Assembly: GCA_964649415.1 (NCBI GenBank)
Contig: CAZYSK010000011.1
Span: 1-64,000, forward strand
Length of the DNA stretch: 64,000 bases
Reading direction: 5' to 3'
DNA from: CAZYSK01 sp964649415
GTDB lineage: Bacteria; Chloroflexota; Anaerolineae; B4-G1
A model generated the notes under the pieces. That model was not told the DNA's origin and did not search any database. It saw only the letters and a program-made list of their open reading frames with translations. This document shows positions 34,523-43,422 of this stretch, in pieces. How positions within the stretch are numbered: position 1 is the stretch's first letter; each line of letters opens with the position of its first letter. Both the position numbers and the translations under genes were made by a program.

Positions 34523-36238
34523 GTGGGAGGTCAGTCGGCTTCTCCGACCGACGTGCGCGAAAGAGTTGACGTGATCAACGCACTCGCCGTGGAACTGCGG
34601 TTCAGCGACCTGTCGAGGGCTGTCGCGCTCAGCCAAGAGGCCCTCGATTTGGCGAGCTGCAATGCCCCCGCCAACCCCTCATATCCAAAGGGCCAGGCCG
34701 TCAGTATGTACAATCTGGGCCGATTCAACACACAACTCGGCCGCTATGATACTGCGCTCTCCTTCCTGTTCAAGTCCCTGTCCTTGTTCGGGCAAATCGG
34801 CGACCTACACAGCAGCGCGAAGGTCCTAAACGCCCTGGGTGCCACCTATGTGCACCTATGTGCCTACGCCGAGGCACTGCGCTGCTTCTTCAAGGCATTG
34901 GAGATCCACGGGGACATTGGCCCCGACCAAGAAATCGCCGGGATCCTCAACAACGTGGGCTACGTCTACTTGCAGTTGGAGCAGCATTCAAAAGCCCTGG
35001 CATACCTGCGCGAGGGCCTGCAGATCGCGCAGGAGACCGATGCGAAGGAGTCACAGGCAGACGCGCTCGACAATCTCTGCAACGCGTACTACCACCTGGT
35101 CGACTACGAGAGCGCCCTGAGGTGCGGCCTCGAAAGCGTACAGCTCTTCCAAGAGATCGGAGACAAACAGGGCGAAGCGGAGGTACTGAGCAGCGTGGGC
35201 GAGGTCTACCGAGCCCAGGGCAGTTACGCCCGAGCCCTGGCGCACTTCCGCAAATCGTTGCACATCGCGGAGAAGATCGGCCTCAGATACGAGACGGTGG
35301 CCGCGCTGCAGAGGATCGGGGGCGTGCATCGCCTAGAGGGACGAACGCAGGTGGCGCTGTCATATCTGAACCAGGCTTTGGCGATCGCACAGGAGATCCA
35401 CGCGAAGCAGAAGCTATATGAGTGCCACCAGGCGCTGGCCGAGGTCTACAAACAGACAGGCGATTTCGAGACGGCCCTGTCGCACTATGAGTCCTTCCAT
35501 CAGATCAGGGAGGAGGTCTTCAACGAAGAAGCTGACAGGCGGCTCAAGAACCTGGAAGTGCTTCACCAGGTGGAAACGGCCAAGAGAGAAGCCGAGATCT
35601 ACCAATTGAAGAACGTAGCCCTGCAGCAGGAGATTGAGGAGCGCAAGAAGGTACAGGCCTCGCTCCGGCAACTCGCTATCACCGACCCCCTGACCGGGCT
35701 GTACAACCGGCATCATTTCTTCGCGATGGCCGAATACGAGTTCAAGGAAGCGGCACGTCATCACCGCCCGATATCCGCCATCATGCTGGACATAGACCAC
35801 TTCAAGCAGGTCAACGACATCTATGGGCACATCGTGGGCGACCAAGTGCTCATTGCGCTGGGGCAACACATCCGCGACAGCCTCAGTGAGGTAGGCATTG
35901 TCGGCCGTTTTGGCGGGGAGGAATTCGTCGTGCTGTTGCCCAACATTGAGCTTGACCAGGCACAGCAGGCAGCAGAGCGCCTGCGCCAGACAATCGCGAC
36001 GCATCCGTACGACACCAACAAAGGTCCGATATCCATCACCATCAGCCTGGGCGTGGCAGACGTGTGCCTGGCAAACAGGATCTCAGTCGAGACACTGCTC
36101 GAACAAGCAGATCAGGCGCTCTATTCCGCCAAGCAGGCTGGCCGAAACCGAACCGTGGTGTCTGGCAAAGACGGCCACCGGGCCACCACCGCACCCCCGC
36201 AGTCCAAGAGCAGGGTGCAGCTCTGGGCACCTGATTGA
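34523..36238 (+). CDS. TPR-repeat diguanylate cyclase
   Basis: 571 residues with a GTG start after GGAGGAGG. Residues about 60-340 hold seven or so tetratricopeptide repeats (AVSMYNLGRFNTQLGRYDTA, AGILNNVGYVYLQLEQHSKA, AEVLSSVGEVYRAQGSYARA). A coiled coil (345-385) leads to a GGDEF domain (about 390-555): DPLTGLYNRHHF, LDIDHFKQVND and the catalytic RFGGEEFV. The RxxD product-inhibition site, five residues before GGEEF, is absent (SEVG). Predicted to make cyclic di-GMP in response to a TPR-bound partner. No transmembrane segment. Confidence 0.93.
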   Translation: MGGQSASPTDVRERVDVINALAVELRFSDLSRAVALSQEALDLASCNAPANPSYPKGQAVSMYNLGRFNTQLGRYDTALSFLFKSLSLFGQIGDLHSSAKVLNALGATYVHLCAYAEALRCFFKALEIHGDIGPDQEIAGILNNVGYVYLQLEQHSKALAYLREGLQIAQETDAKESQADALDNLCNAYYHLVDYESALRCGLESVQLFQEIGDKQGEAEVLSSVGEVYRAQGSYARALAHFRKSLHIAEKIGLRYETVAALQRIGGVHRLEGRTQVALSYLNQALAIAQEIHAKQKLYECHQALAEVYKQTGDFETALSHYESFHQIREEVFNEEADRRLKNLEVLHQVETAKREAEIYQLKNVALQQEIEERKKVQASLRQLAITDPLTGLYNRHHFFAMAEYEFKEAARHHRPISAIMLDIDHFKQVNDIYGHIVGDQVLIALGQHIRDSLSEVGIVGRFGGEEFVVLLPNIELDQAQQAAERLRQTIATHPYDTNKGPISITISLGVADVCLANRISVETLLEQADQALYSAKQAGRNRTVVSGKDGHRATTAPPQSKSRVQLWAPD

Positions 36239-36415
36239 GCGCCGGGACGTCATTGATCTCAGCGTAGGGTTCGCTATCGTTCCTGGCTCAACCGGGCGAT
36301 CAGAGCACGTCCGAGCCTGTAGACCCATCCCAATCCCCTGTGACTGCACAGCCTCCCAAGAGGCCAGGACGTATCGGGAATAAAGAGCACAAACAGGGCC
36401 GATGTAGTGATAAGT

Positions 36416-37549
36416 ATGCCAAGTGACGGGCCAAATCGCGAGTACACCCTACGCTACCCCCGCAGGATAGTCGCGCGCGGAATCGTCAAAGGGCTGGGGC
36501 GGCTGGTGCTGCCCATCGCCTTCCGCATCCAGGTGAGCGGACGCGAGAACTTCCCCCGGCGCGGTCCGCTCCTCGTCGTAGGCAATCATACGGCAGCCAT
36601 GGAAGCCGTCCTGATGGCCGTATACACCCCATGGCAGGTGGAGTTCCTGGGAACAGGCGACATCCCGCAGGAGCTCGTGACGGAGATGGCAGGGCGGTTC
36701 CTAGGCTACATACACATCCGGCGCGGGCGGATGGAGCGGGGCCCAATGACACAGGCTCTGGGCGTGCTGAAGCAGGGCGGCGTGCTGGGCGTGTTTCCCG
36801 AAGGAGGCATCTGGGAACCTGGCGCGCGCCGCCCGCACGCGGGCGTGGCCTGGCTGAGCTATCGGACGGGCGCGCCGGTGCTGCCCATCGCCTTCGGCGG
36901 CACGCCGGGGGCGCTCGGCGCTGCGCTGCGGTTGGAGCGACCGAGGATGACCATGCACGTGGGCCAGGTGATGCCAGCGGCCAGCCTGCCGCAGGGAAAG
37001 GCGCGCAAGGTCTACCTGGAGGGGTTCGCAGAGCAGGTGATGGACGCGGTATACGCGCTGCTGCCGCCGGATGATCCGGCGCGCCAGGTCCAGTTCTTGG
37101 ATGAACGGTTCGAGCTGGAATTGGTCGTGCACGAGGCGGATGGGGCGCCGTTGGATTTCCCAGCCAGTCTGAACATTCGCCACAGGCACGCGCTCGTCAA
37201 GTTCCTGCACCGTCCGGCCATCCTGAAGATCTTTCGCAAGAACCTGGATCTACCGGTGGAGGCACTCCAGGACTTGGCGCACGAGCGTGACGCGGGTAGA
37301 ATCGCGGACGCGACGCAGGCAGTGCTAGACTACCTGGAGAACGAGAACCCGTTCCTGCTGACCTACCGCTTCGGTCCCAAAGAAGGGGAAGCTACGCAGA
37401 AGGGCCTGCAGGAGTTGCGTGCATTGGCTCGGTGGGCTGTCACCTCGAATGCCTCGCTCACGGTGACCCCCATCCGGCGCTATCGCAAGTCCGATGGAGG
37501 GGAAGAAATCGTGCAGGTCGAGCAGGGGACGTTCGAGGGATGGATGTAG
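36416..37549 (+). CDS. Lysophospholipid acyltransferase (PlsC-like) with C-terminal extension
   Basis: 377 residues from the ATG at 36416; a GTG 9 nt earlier is possible. It has the acyltransferase block I NHTAAME (consensus NHx4D; Glu here), GYIHIRRGRMERG, and block III VFPEGGIWEPG. The catalytic part ends near residue 215; residues 216-377 form an uncharacterised extension (FLHRPAILKIFRKNLDLPVE, NENPFLLTYRFGP) not usual in PlsC. Likely role: acylation of lysophosphatidate or related lipids at the membrane. The 177 nt before it hold no gene. Confidence 0.82.
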   Translation: MPSDGPNREYTLRYPRRIVARGIVKGLGRLVLPIAFRIQVSGRENFPRRGPLLVVGNHTAAMEAVLMAVYTPWQVEFLGTGDIPQELVTEMAGRFLGYIHIRRGRMERGPMTQALGVLKQGGVLGVFPEGGIWEPGARRPHAGVAWLSYRTGAPVLPIAFGGTPGALGAALRLERPRMTMHVGQVMPAASLPQGKARKVYLEGFAEQVMDAVYALLPPDDPARQVQFLDERFELELVVHEADGAPLDFPASLNIRHRHALVKFLHRPAILKIFRKNLDLPVEALQDLAHERDAGRIADATQAVLDYLENENPFLLTYRFGPKEGEATQKGLQELRALARWAVTSNASLTVTPIRRYRKSDGGEEIVQVEQGTFEGWM

Positions 37550-37582
37550 GCTAAGCGGAGTTGTCCAGCGAGACTGAGCGAT

Positions 37583-37611
37583 TTGCTTGGCATCACAAAT
37601 CGTGCTATACT
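37583..37611 (+). promoter_or_regulatory. Promoter of the membrane-protein cluster
   Basis: TTGCTT (37583-37588), 17-nt spacer, TATACT (37606-37611). A second possible -10 box (TATACT, 37693-37698) with a poor -35 lies nearer the first gene at 37718, so tandem promoters are possible. The rest of 37550-37717 holds no gene. Confidence 0.6.
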
Positions 37612-37717
37612 GAAAGCACAGTACAAGCGTCGCTGAAAATGCCGCAGGCGCACAGGCATCGCATCAGAGTGGCGATTTCTCCATATCTCTGGTATACTTA
37701 ATGATGAAGGCCCTGGC

Positions 37718-37987
37718 GTGAGCACAGAGTCAGAGAAACGGGTATGGGCTGAGAGGTGGTGCAGGCGCATTGCGGCTCAGGGTCTTTCACCGGTGGCACT
37801 GTCGCTCGTCGAGTTCATGCACGCGTTTGGGTTCCTGGGCAGTCAGATGCTTCTCATGATCCAACCGTTGCTCACCAGCATAGTCGACGACGCAGCGCTT
37901 GAGAGAGCCATAGCCCTACTCAACAGTCCAGAGCTGCAGGACTGGCTGCGGCTCTCACTGGAGGAGGGGGAGAGTCAAGGGAAATGA
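37718..37987 (+). CDS. Small unrecognised protein, first gene of membrane cluster
   Basis: 89 residues, GTG start with AAGG 8 nt upstream. N-terminal half amphipathic and basic (RVWAERWCRRIAAQG), then a hydrophobic segment (LVEFMHAFGFLGSQMLLMIQ) that may be one weak membrane helix, and an acidic end. Overlaps the next gene by four bases (ATGA). No family recognised. Confidence 0.6.
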   Translation: MSTESEKRVWAERWCRRIAAQGLSPVALSLVEFMHAFGFLGSQMLLMIQPLLTSIVDDAALERAIALLNSPELQDWLRLSLEEGESQGK

Positions 37988-38733
37988 ACGCTGGAGCCAT
38001 TGTCTGGCTGGGCCTAAGCTTCCTGGTGCTCCTGGTGCTGCTGATTGTGCGTGGCAGAAATGGGCCGATCCCCAAGACGCGTTCGCTGCCCGCCTTCCAG
38101 GACCTACTAACACAGGCAGGCTACGCTGCCGAGAGCGGCAAGGCAATCCACATCGCACTGGGCGGCGGCACCTTGTACGGAGAGGATGCCATCACCTCTC
38201 TAGCCGGACTCCAAGTGCTGGACGCGCTGGCCGATGTCGCGGTCTCCTACAGCGCTCCCCCTATTGTCACAGTAGGCGACCCCGTGTTGCTCCCCGTGGC
38301 CCAGGATATGCTCCGCCGAGCGTACGAGCGAAGCGGCAGGGCAGAAGCATATAGCCCCAGCAGAGTCCAGTTCATCGCCCCCTCACCAACAGCGTATGCA
38401 GCCGGCGCCGCCTACATGGCAGCCAGCGACAGCGTCATGGTGAACGTAGTGGCCGGTGCTTTCGGAGCCGAGGTTTCGTTGATCTCGGATGCGAGCACTC
38501 GGCGTGGTCTACCCCAGCTAGCCGCTGCTGTCGCTCCGGACGCGCTTGGCGCGCTGTATCCTGCCACTGACCGGCTAGCTGTGGGGGAGGAGATGTTTGC
38601 TGCGAGTGCCCAGATCAATGGGCGGCGAGGCCATCTGGTGAGCCTGGTGGCTCACGACATCCTACGCGTCGCATTGGTGCTGACTATCCTGGGCATGGCC
38701 GGGATGGCTCTGTATGGGCAGTTTGTGAGGTAG
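37984..38733 (+). CDS. Membrane protein resembling DUF6754
   Basis: 249 residues. One transmembrane helix at 5-23 and one at about 225-245 bracket a soluble domain. That domain reads IHIALGGGTLYGEDAITSLA, then FIAPSPTAYAAGAAYMAA and EVSLISDASTRRG, an alpha/beta pattern. From memory this matches proteins annotated DUF6754 in Chloroflexota. Function unknown. Its soluble domain shows a loose resemblance to the C-terminal domain of the protein at 39410, suggesting a shared fold. Confidence 0.7.
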   Translation: MNAGAIVWLGLSFLVLLVLLIVRGRNGPIPKTRSLPAFQDLLTQAGYAAESGKAIHIALGGGTLYGEDAITSLAGLQVLDALADVAVSYSAPPIVTVGDPVLLPVAQDMLRRAYERSGRAEAYSPSRVQFIAPSPTAYAAGAAYMAASDSVMVNVVAGAFGAEVSLISDASTRRGLPQLAAAVAPDALGALYPATDRLAVGEEMFAASAQINGRRGHLVSLVAHDILRVALVLTILGMAGMALYGQFVR

Positions 38734-38740
38734 TGATCTT

Positions 38741-39406
38741 ATGGGCAGCCTCATTGGTGACCTGATCAAGAAATGGATTCCCATCCTGACCGCGACCGTC
38801 ACTGGCGTGGTCGTGTTGCTTGGGTATCTCTACCCGAACCGTCTGCTGGTTCACTACGGCGGCCGCCTCACAGAGTGGCGCGACGTTCTAATCGAATGGG
38901 CGGTCATAGTGGCTGCCTTCGCCTTCCTCCTGGGAGTATTCAACATTCTGCGCGTTCACGGGAGACGCGTTTCGCGCCGGCGACAGGGCTGGCTGTACAG
39001 CCTGGTGCTGTTGCTCGCTTTGCTGGTCGCCCTGGTCGTCTCATTTGCGCCCTCAAGCACCATGAATCCAAGTGAACTGGTATTCGAGCACATCATTGGC
39101 CCGCTCGGAGCATCTCTGGCCGCACTGATGGTCTTCACGCTGACGCTGGCAGCCTTCCATTTGCTGCGCGCTCGGCGCAGCCCTGGAGCCGCGCTTTTCC
39201 TTTTCGTCGTCGTCGTGGCATTGCTGGGCAGCACACCGCTGGTGGGCCTGCCAGGCACCGAACTGCTGGCTGACATCCGGGACTGGTTGATCCACGTACC
39301 AGGCATGGCGGGGATGCGTGGCCTCCTGCTGGGCGTGGCACTGGGCACGGTGATCACTGGGTTACGAGTTCTTGTCGCCAGTGATCGCCCCCATAGTGAG
39401 TTCTAA
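38741..39406 (+). CDS. Unrecognised integral membrane protein
   Basis: 221 residues with about six transmembrane helices (near 15-32, 50-68, 83-102, 118-140, 148-165 and 190-212). Loops are short and mostly basic on one side. It lies 7 nt after the DUF6754-like gene and 3 nt before the zinc-ribbon gene. No family recognised. Confidence 0.65.
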   Translation: MGSLIGDLIKKWIPILTATVTGVVVLLGYLYPNRLLVHYGGRLTEWRDVLIEWAVIVAAFAFLLGVFNILRVHGRRVSRRRQGWLYSLVLLLALLVALVVSFAPSSTMNPSELVFEHIIGPLGASLAALMVFTLTLAAFHLLRARRSPGAALFLFVVVVALLGSTPLVGLPGTELLADIRDWLIHVPGMAGMRGLLLGVALGTVITGLRVLVASDRPHSEF

Positions 39407-39409
39407 GCC

Positions 39410-42400
39410 ATGAATGGTGCAATGATTCATTGCCCGAAGTGCGGTGCAGCGAACCGAAGAGGCAGCCGCTTCTGCAACGAATGCGGCGAGCCACTGCCCA
39501 TGCGCACAGCGCTACGCTGTCCGATGTGTGGCGCGATGAACCCAATCGGCAACGTATACTGTGACAAGTGCAATGCGCGCCTCGTGCCCATGGCCGCCCG
39601 TCCCTTCGAGGAATCAGATCACAAGCCGGCCCCGATCAAGGGGCTTTCTCTGCCCACGATCCCGTTGGAAGAGCAAGAGGAACAGCCAGTTGAGAGCGCA
39701 CCCGTGGACAGGGAGCCGGAGCAGCAACAGACAGAGGACTGGTTGATGCAACTGCGGGCGTCGGCCGTTCCAGAGGCCGAAGAGCCCGAGCCTGCACCCG
39801 AACCCGTTGAACCCGTGGAGATCCCAGATTGGCTGCGCGACATGGGTCCAATGGACATCCAGCCCTCAGAAGAGCAGGCAAGAGGCAGGAGACAAGAGGC
39901 AGAAAGCACAGAGCCATCTGCTCCTGCCCCGGCAGAGGTCCCGGAATGGCGACAGCAACTGACACCACCGGAGTTCCCGGCTGCAGAGGTTGAGGCACCT
40001 GCGCCCGCTCCTGCCGAGATCCCTGAGTGGCAACAGCAACTGACACCGCCGGAGTTCCCAGCGCCAGAAGCGGAGACGGAGGCACCGGCACCTGCTCCGG
40101 CCGAGGTCCCCGAGTGGCTGCAGGAGTTGGCACCATCGGAAGCCCCGTCGCCGGCGGCAGAAGCGCCTGCACCCGCCCCATCAGAGGTCGCCGGGTGGGA
40201 ACAGCAACTGGCACCGCCGGAGTTCCCAGCGCCAGAAGCGGAGGCACCGGCACCCGCCCCGGCCGAGATCCCCGAGTGGCTGCAAGAACTGGCGACATCG
40301 GAAGTCCCGTCACCAGGGGCAGAAGCGCCTGCACCCACCCCGGCAGAGGTCACTGGGTGGGAACAGCAACCAACACCACCGGAGCTCCCAGCGGCAGAAA
40401 CGGAGGCACCAGCACCTGCTCCGGCCGAGATCCCCGAATGGCTGCAGGAACTGGCGCCATCGGAAGCCCCGTCACCGGCGGCAGAAGCGCCTGCACCCAC
40501 CCCGGCAGAGGTCGCCGGGTGGGAACAGCAACCGACACCACCGGAGCTCCCGGTGGCAGAAGCGGAGGCACCGGCACCCGCTCCGGCCGAGATCCCCGAA
40601 TGGCTGCAGGAACTGGCGCCATCGGAAGCCCCGTCACCGGCGGCAGAAGCGCCTGCACCCACCCCGGCAGAGGTCGCCGGGTGGGAACAGCAACCGACAC
40701 CACCGGAGCTCCCGGTGGCAGAAGCGGAGGCACCGGCACCCGCTCCGGCCGAGATCCCCGAATGGCTGCAGGAACTGGCGCCATCGGAAGCCCCGTCACC
40801 GGCGGCAGAAGCGCCTGCACCCACCCCGGCAGAGGTCGCCGGGTGGGAACAGCAACCGACACCACCGGAGCTCCCGGTGGCAGAAGCGGAGGCACCGGCA
40901 CCCGCTCCGGCCGAGATCCCCGAATGGCTGCAGGAACTGGCGCCATCGGAAGCCCCGTCACCGGCGGCAGAAGCGCCTGCACCCACCCCGGCAGAGGTCG
41001 CCGGGTGGGAACAGCAACCGACACCACCGGAGCTCCCGGTGGCAGAAGCGGAGGCACCGGCACCCGCTCCGGCCGAGATCCCCGAATGGCTGCAGGAACT
41101 GGCGCCATCGGAAGCCCCGTCACCGGCGGCAGAAGCGCCTGCACCCACCCCGGCAGAGGTCGCCGGGTGGGAACAGCAACCGACACCACCGGAGCTCCCG
41201 GCGCCAGAAGCAGGGGCACCGGCACCTGCTCCAGCCGATATCCCCGAGTGGCTGCAAGAACTGGCGCCATCGGAAGCCCCGTCGCCAGGGGTGGAAGCAC
41301 CGGCACCCGCTCTAGCCGATGTCCCTGAGTGGCTGCAAGAGCCTGCAGTCGAGGCCCGCGAGTGGGCAGAGAAACCCACGCTCCCTGAGTCTGCCCCGGC
41401 AGAAGCACGTGGCCCGTTTGTACAGTCAGCGCCGGAAGAGGCAATCCCCCTCGCTGCTGCTGAGACCTCCGACTGGCTGCGAGAGAGGGAGCCGGGCGAG
41501 GGCGCCGTACCCGAGGGGGAACCTGACTGGTTGTCTGAGATTGAAGCCGTACCGGTCCAACCTGCTGCCGCAGCGGTTCCGGTTTTCGAGGAAATGCGCG
41601 CGCCTGAGCAACCCGAGCCCCCGTTCGAAATGGCGGAAGCAGCAGGGTTGGCTCGCGCCGAGATCCCCGACTGGCTGGAGGCGTTGCGCCCGCGCACTGA
41701 GCCGGGCGCGGCAGCCATCCAGGAAGAGGCGGTGGAGACAGAGGGGCTACTGGAGGGACTGCGCGGCGCCATCGCTCCGGCTCTGCCCCTGGAAGCCCCC
41801 GTGTTTCGCGAGAGCGCGCGCCCGGCCGAGATCAGCGAGGCGAGTCGCGCGCGGGCGGAGTTGCTTCAGGGACTGATCACCCAGCCCATTGAGGTGCCGC
41901 AACCAGCAGCAGGCGAGCGAGAGGTCAGCGTGGCAGGACGAGTCCAGCGCCTGCTGGTGGCGATTGTACTTATCGCGGCCGTGGCGGGTCCCTTGGTGCT
42001 GCCAACGATGGGAGTGGACGTCCCAACACTCACGCAGCCAGCTACGTCGCCGGAGGCGCAAGGGCGCATCGAGTTCAAGCGGCTGGAAAGAGCGTTTGAC
42101 GTCATCCAGGACGTGGACGCAGGAGAAGCCGTCGTAGTGGCCTTTGAATACGGACCAGCAGAGGCAGACGAGCTTGACGTCGTGGCCGAGCCGATGCTGC
42201 GGCACATACTCGATCAGGGAGCAGAAATCGCAGCCGTCAGCACGCGGCCCGAGGGGAAGAGGGTAGCAGAAAGCCTACTCGGCGACATCATTGCGTCCGA
42301 GGCGCAGTACACGGAGACGCAACTCAAATCATCGAGCTATCGACCGGGAAACGCGATCGGTGTCTCACAGTTGTTGGCCAACGCTGGCCCTTACAGATTC

Positions 42401-42730
42401 ATCCTCGTGCTGACAGCCCAGCCTGGATCGTTGCGTCACTGGGTCGAGCAGACAGAGGTGCGCGGTGAAGACGCTTCACCGCTGATCGCTGGCCTGAGCG
42501 CCGCCTTGGAGCCAGCAGCAACCCCATACCTCGATGCGACCGCGGGGCAACTGGAAGGCAGCATCAGTGGACTGAGTGGAGCAGCCGCATACGAGACGCT
42601 TCGCGGATCACCTGGGCACGCCGCACAGCGAATCGACGCCCTCGCAGCGGGGCATGCGGCCATCGCCGGCCTGATGATGCTCGGCGCCGTCTTCCACGCC
42701 CTTCGCAACCCGCGTGGGAGGAAGAAGTGA
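39410..42730 (+). CDS. Zinc-ribbon membrane protein with a proline/glutamate repeat region
   Basis: 1,106 residues. Residues 1-62 are two zinc ribbons (CPKCG...CNECG and CPMCG...CDKC). Residues about 95-640 are low-complexity repeats of the type APAEIPEWLQELAPSEAPSP, carried by the 162-bp DNA repeat at 40137-41270. One membrane helix lies near 845-865 (LLVAIVLIAAVAGPLVLP) and a second near 1,080-1,098. Between them is an alpha/beta domain (VVVAFEYGPAEADELDVVAE...), perhaps extracytoplasmic. The IPEWLQEL/IPDWLEAL motif occurs repeatedly and may be a peptide-binding short linear motif. No family recognised. Confidence 0.8.
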   Translation: MNGAMIHCPKCGAANRRGSRFCNECGEPLPMRTALRCPMCGAMNPIGNVYCDKCNARLVPMAARPFEESDHKPAPIKGLSLPTIPLEEQEEQPVESAPVDREPEQQQTEDWLMQLRASAVPEAEEPEPAPEPVEPVEIPDWLRDMGPMDIQPSEEQARGRRQEAESTEPSAPAPAEVPEWRQQLTPPEFPAAEVEAPAPAPAEIPEWQQQLTPPEFPAPEAETEAPAPAPAEVPEWLQELAPSEAPSPAAEAPAPAPSEVAGWEQQLAPPEFPAPEAEAPAPAPAEIPEWLQELATSEVPSPGAEAPAPTPAEVTGWEQQPTPPELPAAETEAPAPAPAEIPEWLQELAPSEAPSPAAEAPAPTPAEVAGWEQQPTPPELPVAEAEAPAPAPAEIPEWLQELAPSEAPSPAAEAPAPTPAEVAGWEQQPTPPELPVAEAEAPAPAPAEIPEWLQELAPSEAPSPAAEAPAPTPAEVAGWEQQPTPPELPVAEAEAPAPAPAEIPEWLQELAPSEAPSPAAEAPAPTPAEVAGWEQQPTPPELPVAEAEAPAPAPAEIPEWLQELAPSEAPSPAAEAPAPTPAEVAGWEQQPTPPELPAPEAGAPAPAPADIPEWLQELAPSEAPSPGVEAPAPALADVPEWLQEPAVEAREWAEKPTLPESAPAEARGPFVQSAPEEAIPLAAAETSDWLREREPGEGAVPEGEPDWLSEIEAVPVQPAAAAVPVFEEMRAPEQPEPPFEMAEAAGLARAEIPDWLEALRPRTEPGAAAIQEEAVETEGLLEGLRGAIAPALPLEAPVFRESARPAEISEASRARAELLQGLITQPIEVPQPAAGEREVSVAGRVQRLLVAIVLIAAVAGPLVLPTMGVDVPTLTQPATSPEAQGRIEFKRLERAFDVIQDVDAGEAVVVAFEYGPAEADELDVVAEPMLRHILDQGAEIAAVSTRPEGKRVAESLLGDIIASEAQYTETQLKSSSYRPGNAIGVSQLLANAGPYRFILVLTAQPGSLRHWVEQTEVRGEDASPLIAGLSAALEPAATPYLDATAGQLEGSISGLSGAAAYETLRGSPGHAAQRIDALAAGHAAIAGLMMLGAVFHALRNPRGRKK
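40137..41270 (+). repeat. 162-bp minisatellite, seven units
   Basis: The mark CGGAAG recurs at 40137, 40299, 40461, 40623, 40785, 40947, 41109 and 41271, always 162 bp (54 codons) apart. Units from 40461 to 41109 are almost identical at the nucleotide level; the outer ones have diverged. The frame is kept. Such recent in-frame expansion predicts length differences between strains. Confidence 0.92.
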
Positions 42731-43410
42731 CACTTCAGATCTCCACCGTCATCGGTCCGATACTGGGAGCACTGCTGACGTTCATGATACTCAGCTATCT
42801 CCTCTTGGGAGACAATCCCTTCTACCGGCTGGCAGTGCATCTCTTCATCGGCACGCTTGTCGGCTATTCCTTCGGCATCGTGCTTCGGGATATCGTCATC
42901 GGTATGGCGATTGTCCAGCTAGGGGCTGAACCACTCGCTGTGATCGTGCCTGTGGTGTTGGGCATCCTGTTGATCCTTAAAGGCTTCCCCAAGCACGCGC
43001 ATATTGGCAATCTGTCAATCGCCTATCTGGTTGGCGTTGGAACAGCGGTCGCGCTAAGCGGCGCACTTAAGGGCACCCTTGTACCACAGGTCAGCGCGGC
43101 AGGCCGCGCACTAAGTACTGCCTCATCAGCGTCGTTCCGTCTCGGCCTATTGGATGGGCTACTGATGGTCGTGGGCACAGTCTGCACGCTGATGGCATTC
43201 AACTTCACCGCGCGCCAACGGCAGGGATTGGCGGGGCTGTGGGGTCGGCTCATCGGCTTCCTGGCCTGGGTCGGGCGCGGGTTCTTGATCGTAGCCCTGG
43301 GCGTGGCGTTCGCAGGGGTACTGACGGCCGCGCTCTCAATCTTCATTGGGCGCGTTCAGTACCTCATTGAAGTCTTCACGGATTTCTACTTCACGTACGT
43401 AGGCACCTAG
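42727..43410 (+). CDS. Unrecognised integral membrane protein
   Basis: 227 residues with a GTG start that overlaps the preceding stop (GTGA). About six transmembrane helices (near 8-26, 36-52, 62-84, 98-115, 140-160 and 178-205). Gly-rich helices such as GLLDGLLMVVGTVCTLMAF. Co-transcribed member of the cluster. No family recognised. Confidence 0.65.
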   Translation: MTLQISTVIGPILGALLTFMILSYLLLGDNPFYRLAVHLFIGTLVGYSFGIVLRDIVIGMAIVQLGAEPLAVIVPVVLGILLILKGFPKHAHIGNLSIAYLVGVGTAVALSGALKGTLVPQVSAAGRALSTASSASFRLGLLDGLLMVVGTVCTLMAFNFTARQRQGLAGLWGRLIGFLAWVGRGFLIVALGVAFAGVLTAALSIFIGRVQYLIEVFTDFYFTYVGT

Positions 43411-43422
43411 CGAGAGACGAGT

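Noticed and set aside
40137..41270. Regular repeats suggestive of a CRISPR array.
   Set aside because: The unit is 162 bp, coding, in frame, and without unique spacers.
39619..41772. Long open frames antisense to, and out of frame with, the zinc-ribbon repeat gene (minus 39619-41772; plus 40027-41328).
   Set aside because: They arise because a 162-bp repeat divisible by three keeps all frames open. Compositions are low-complexity Ser/Gly/Thr and there are no ribosome-binding sites.
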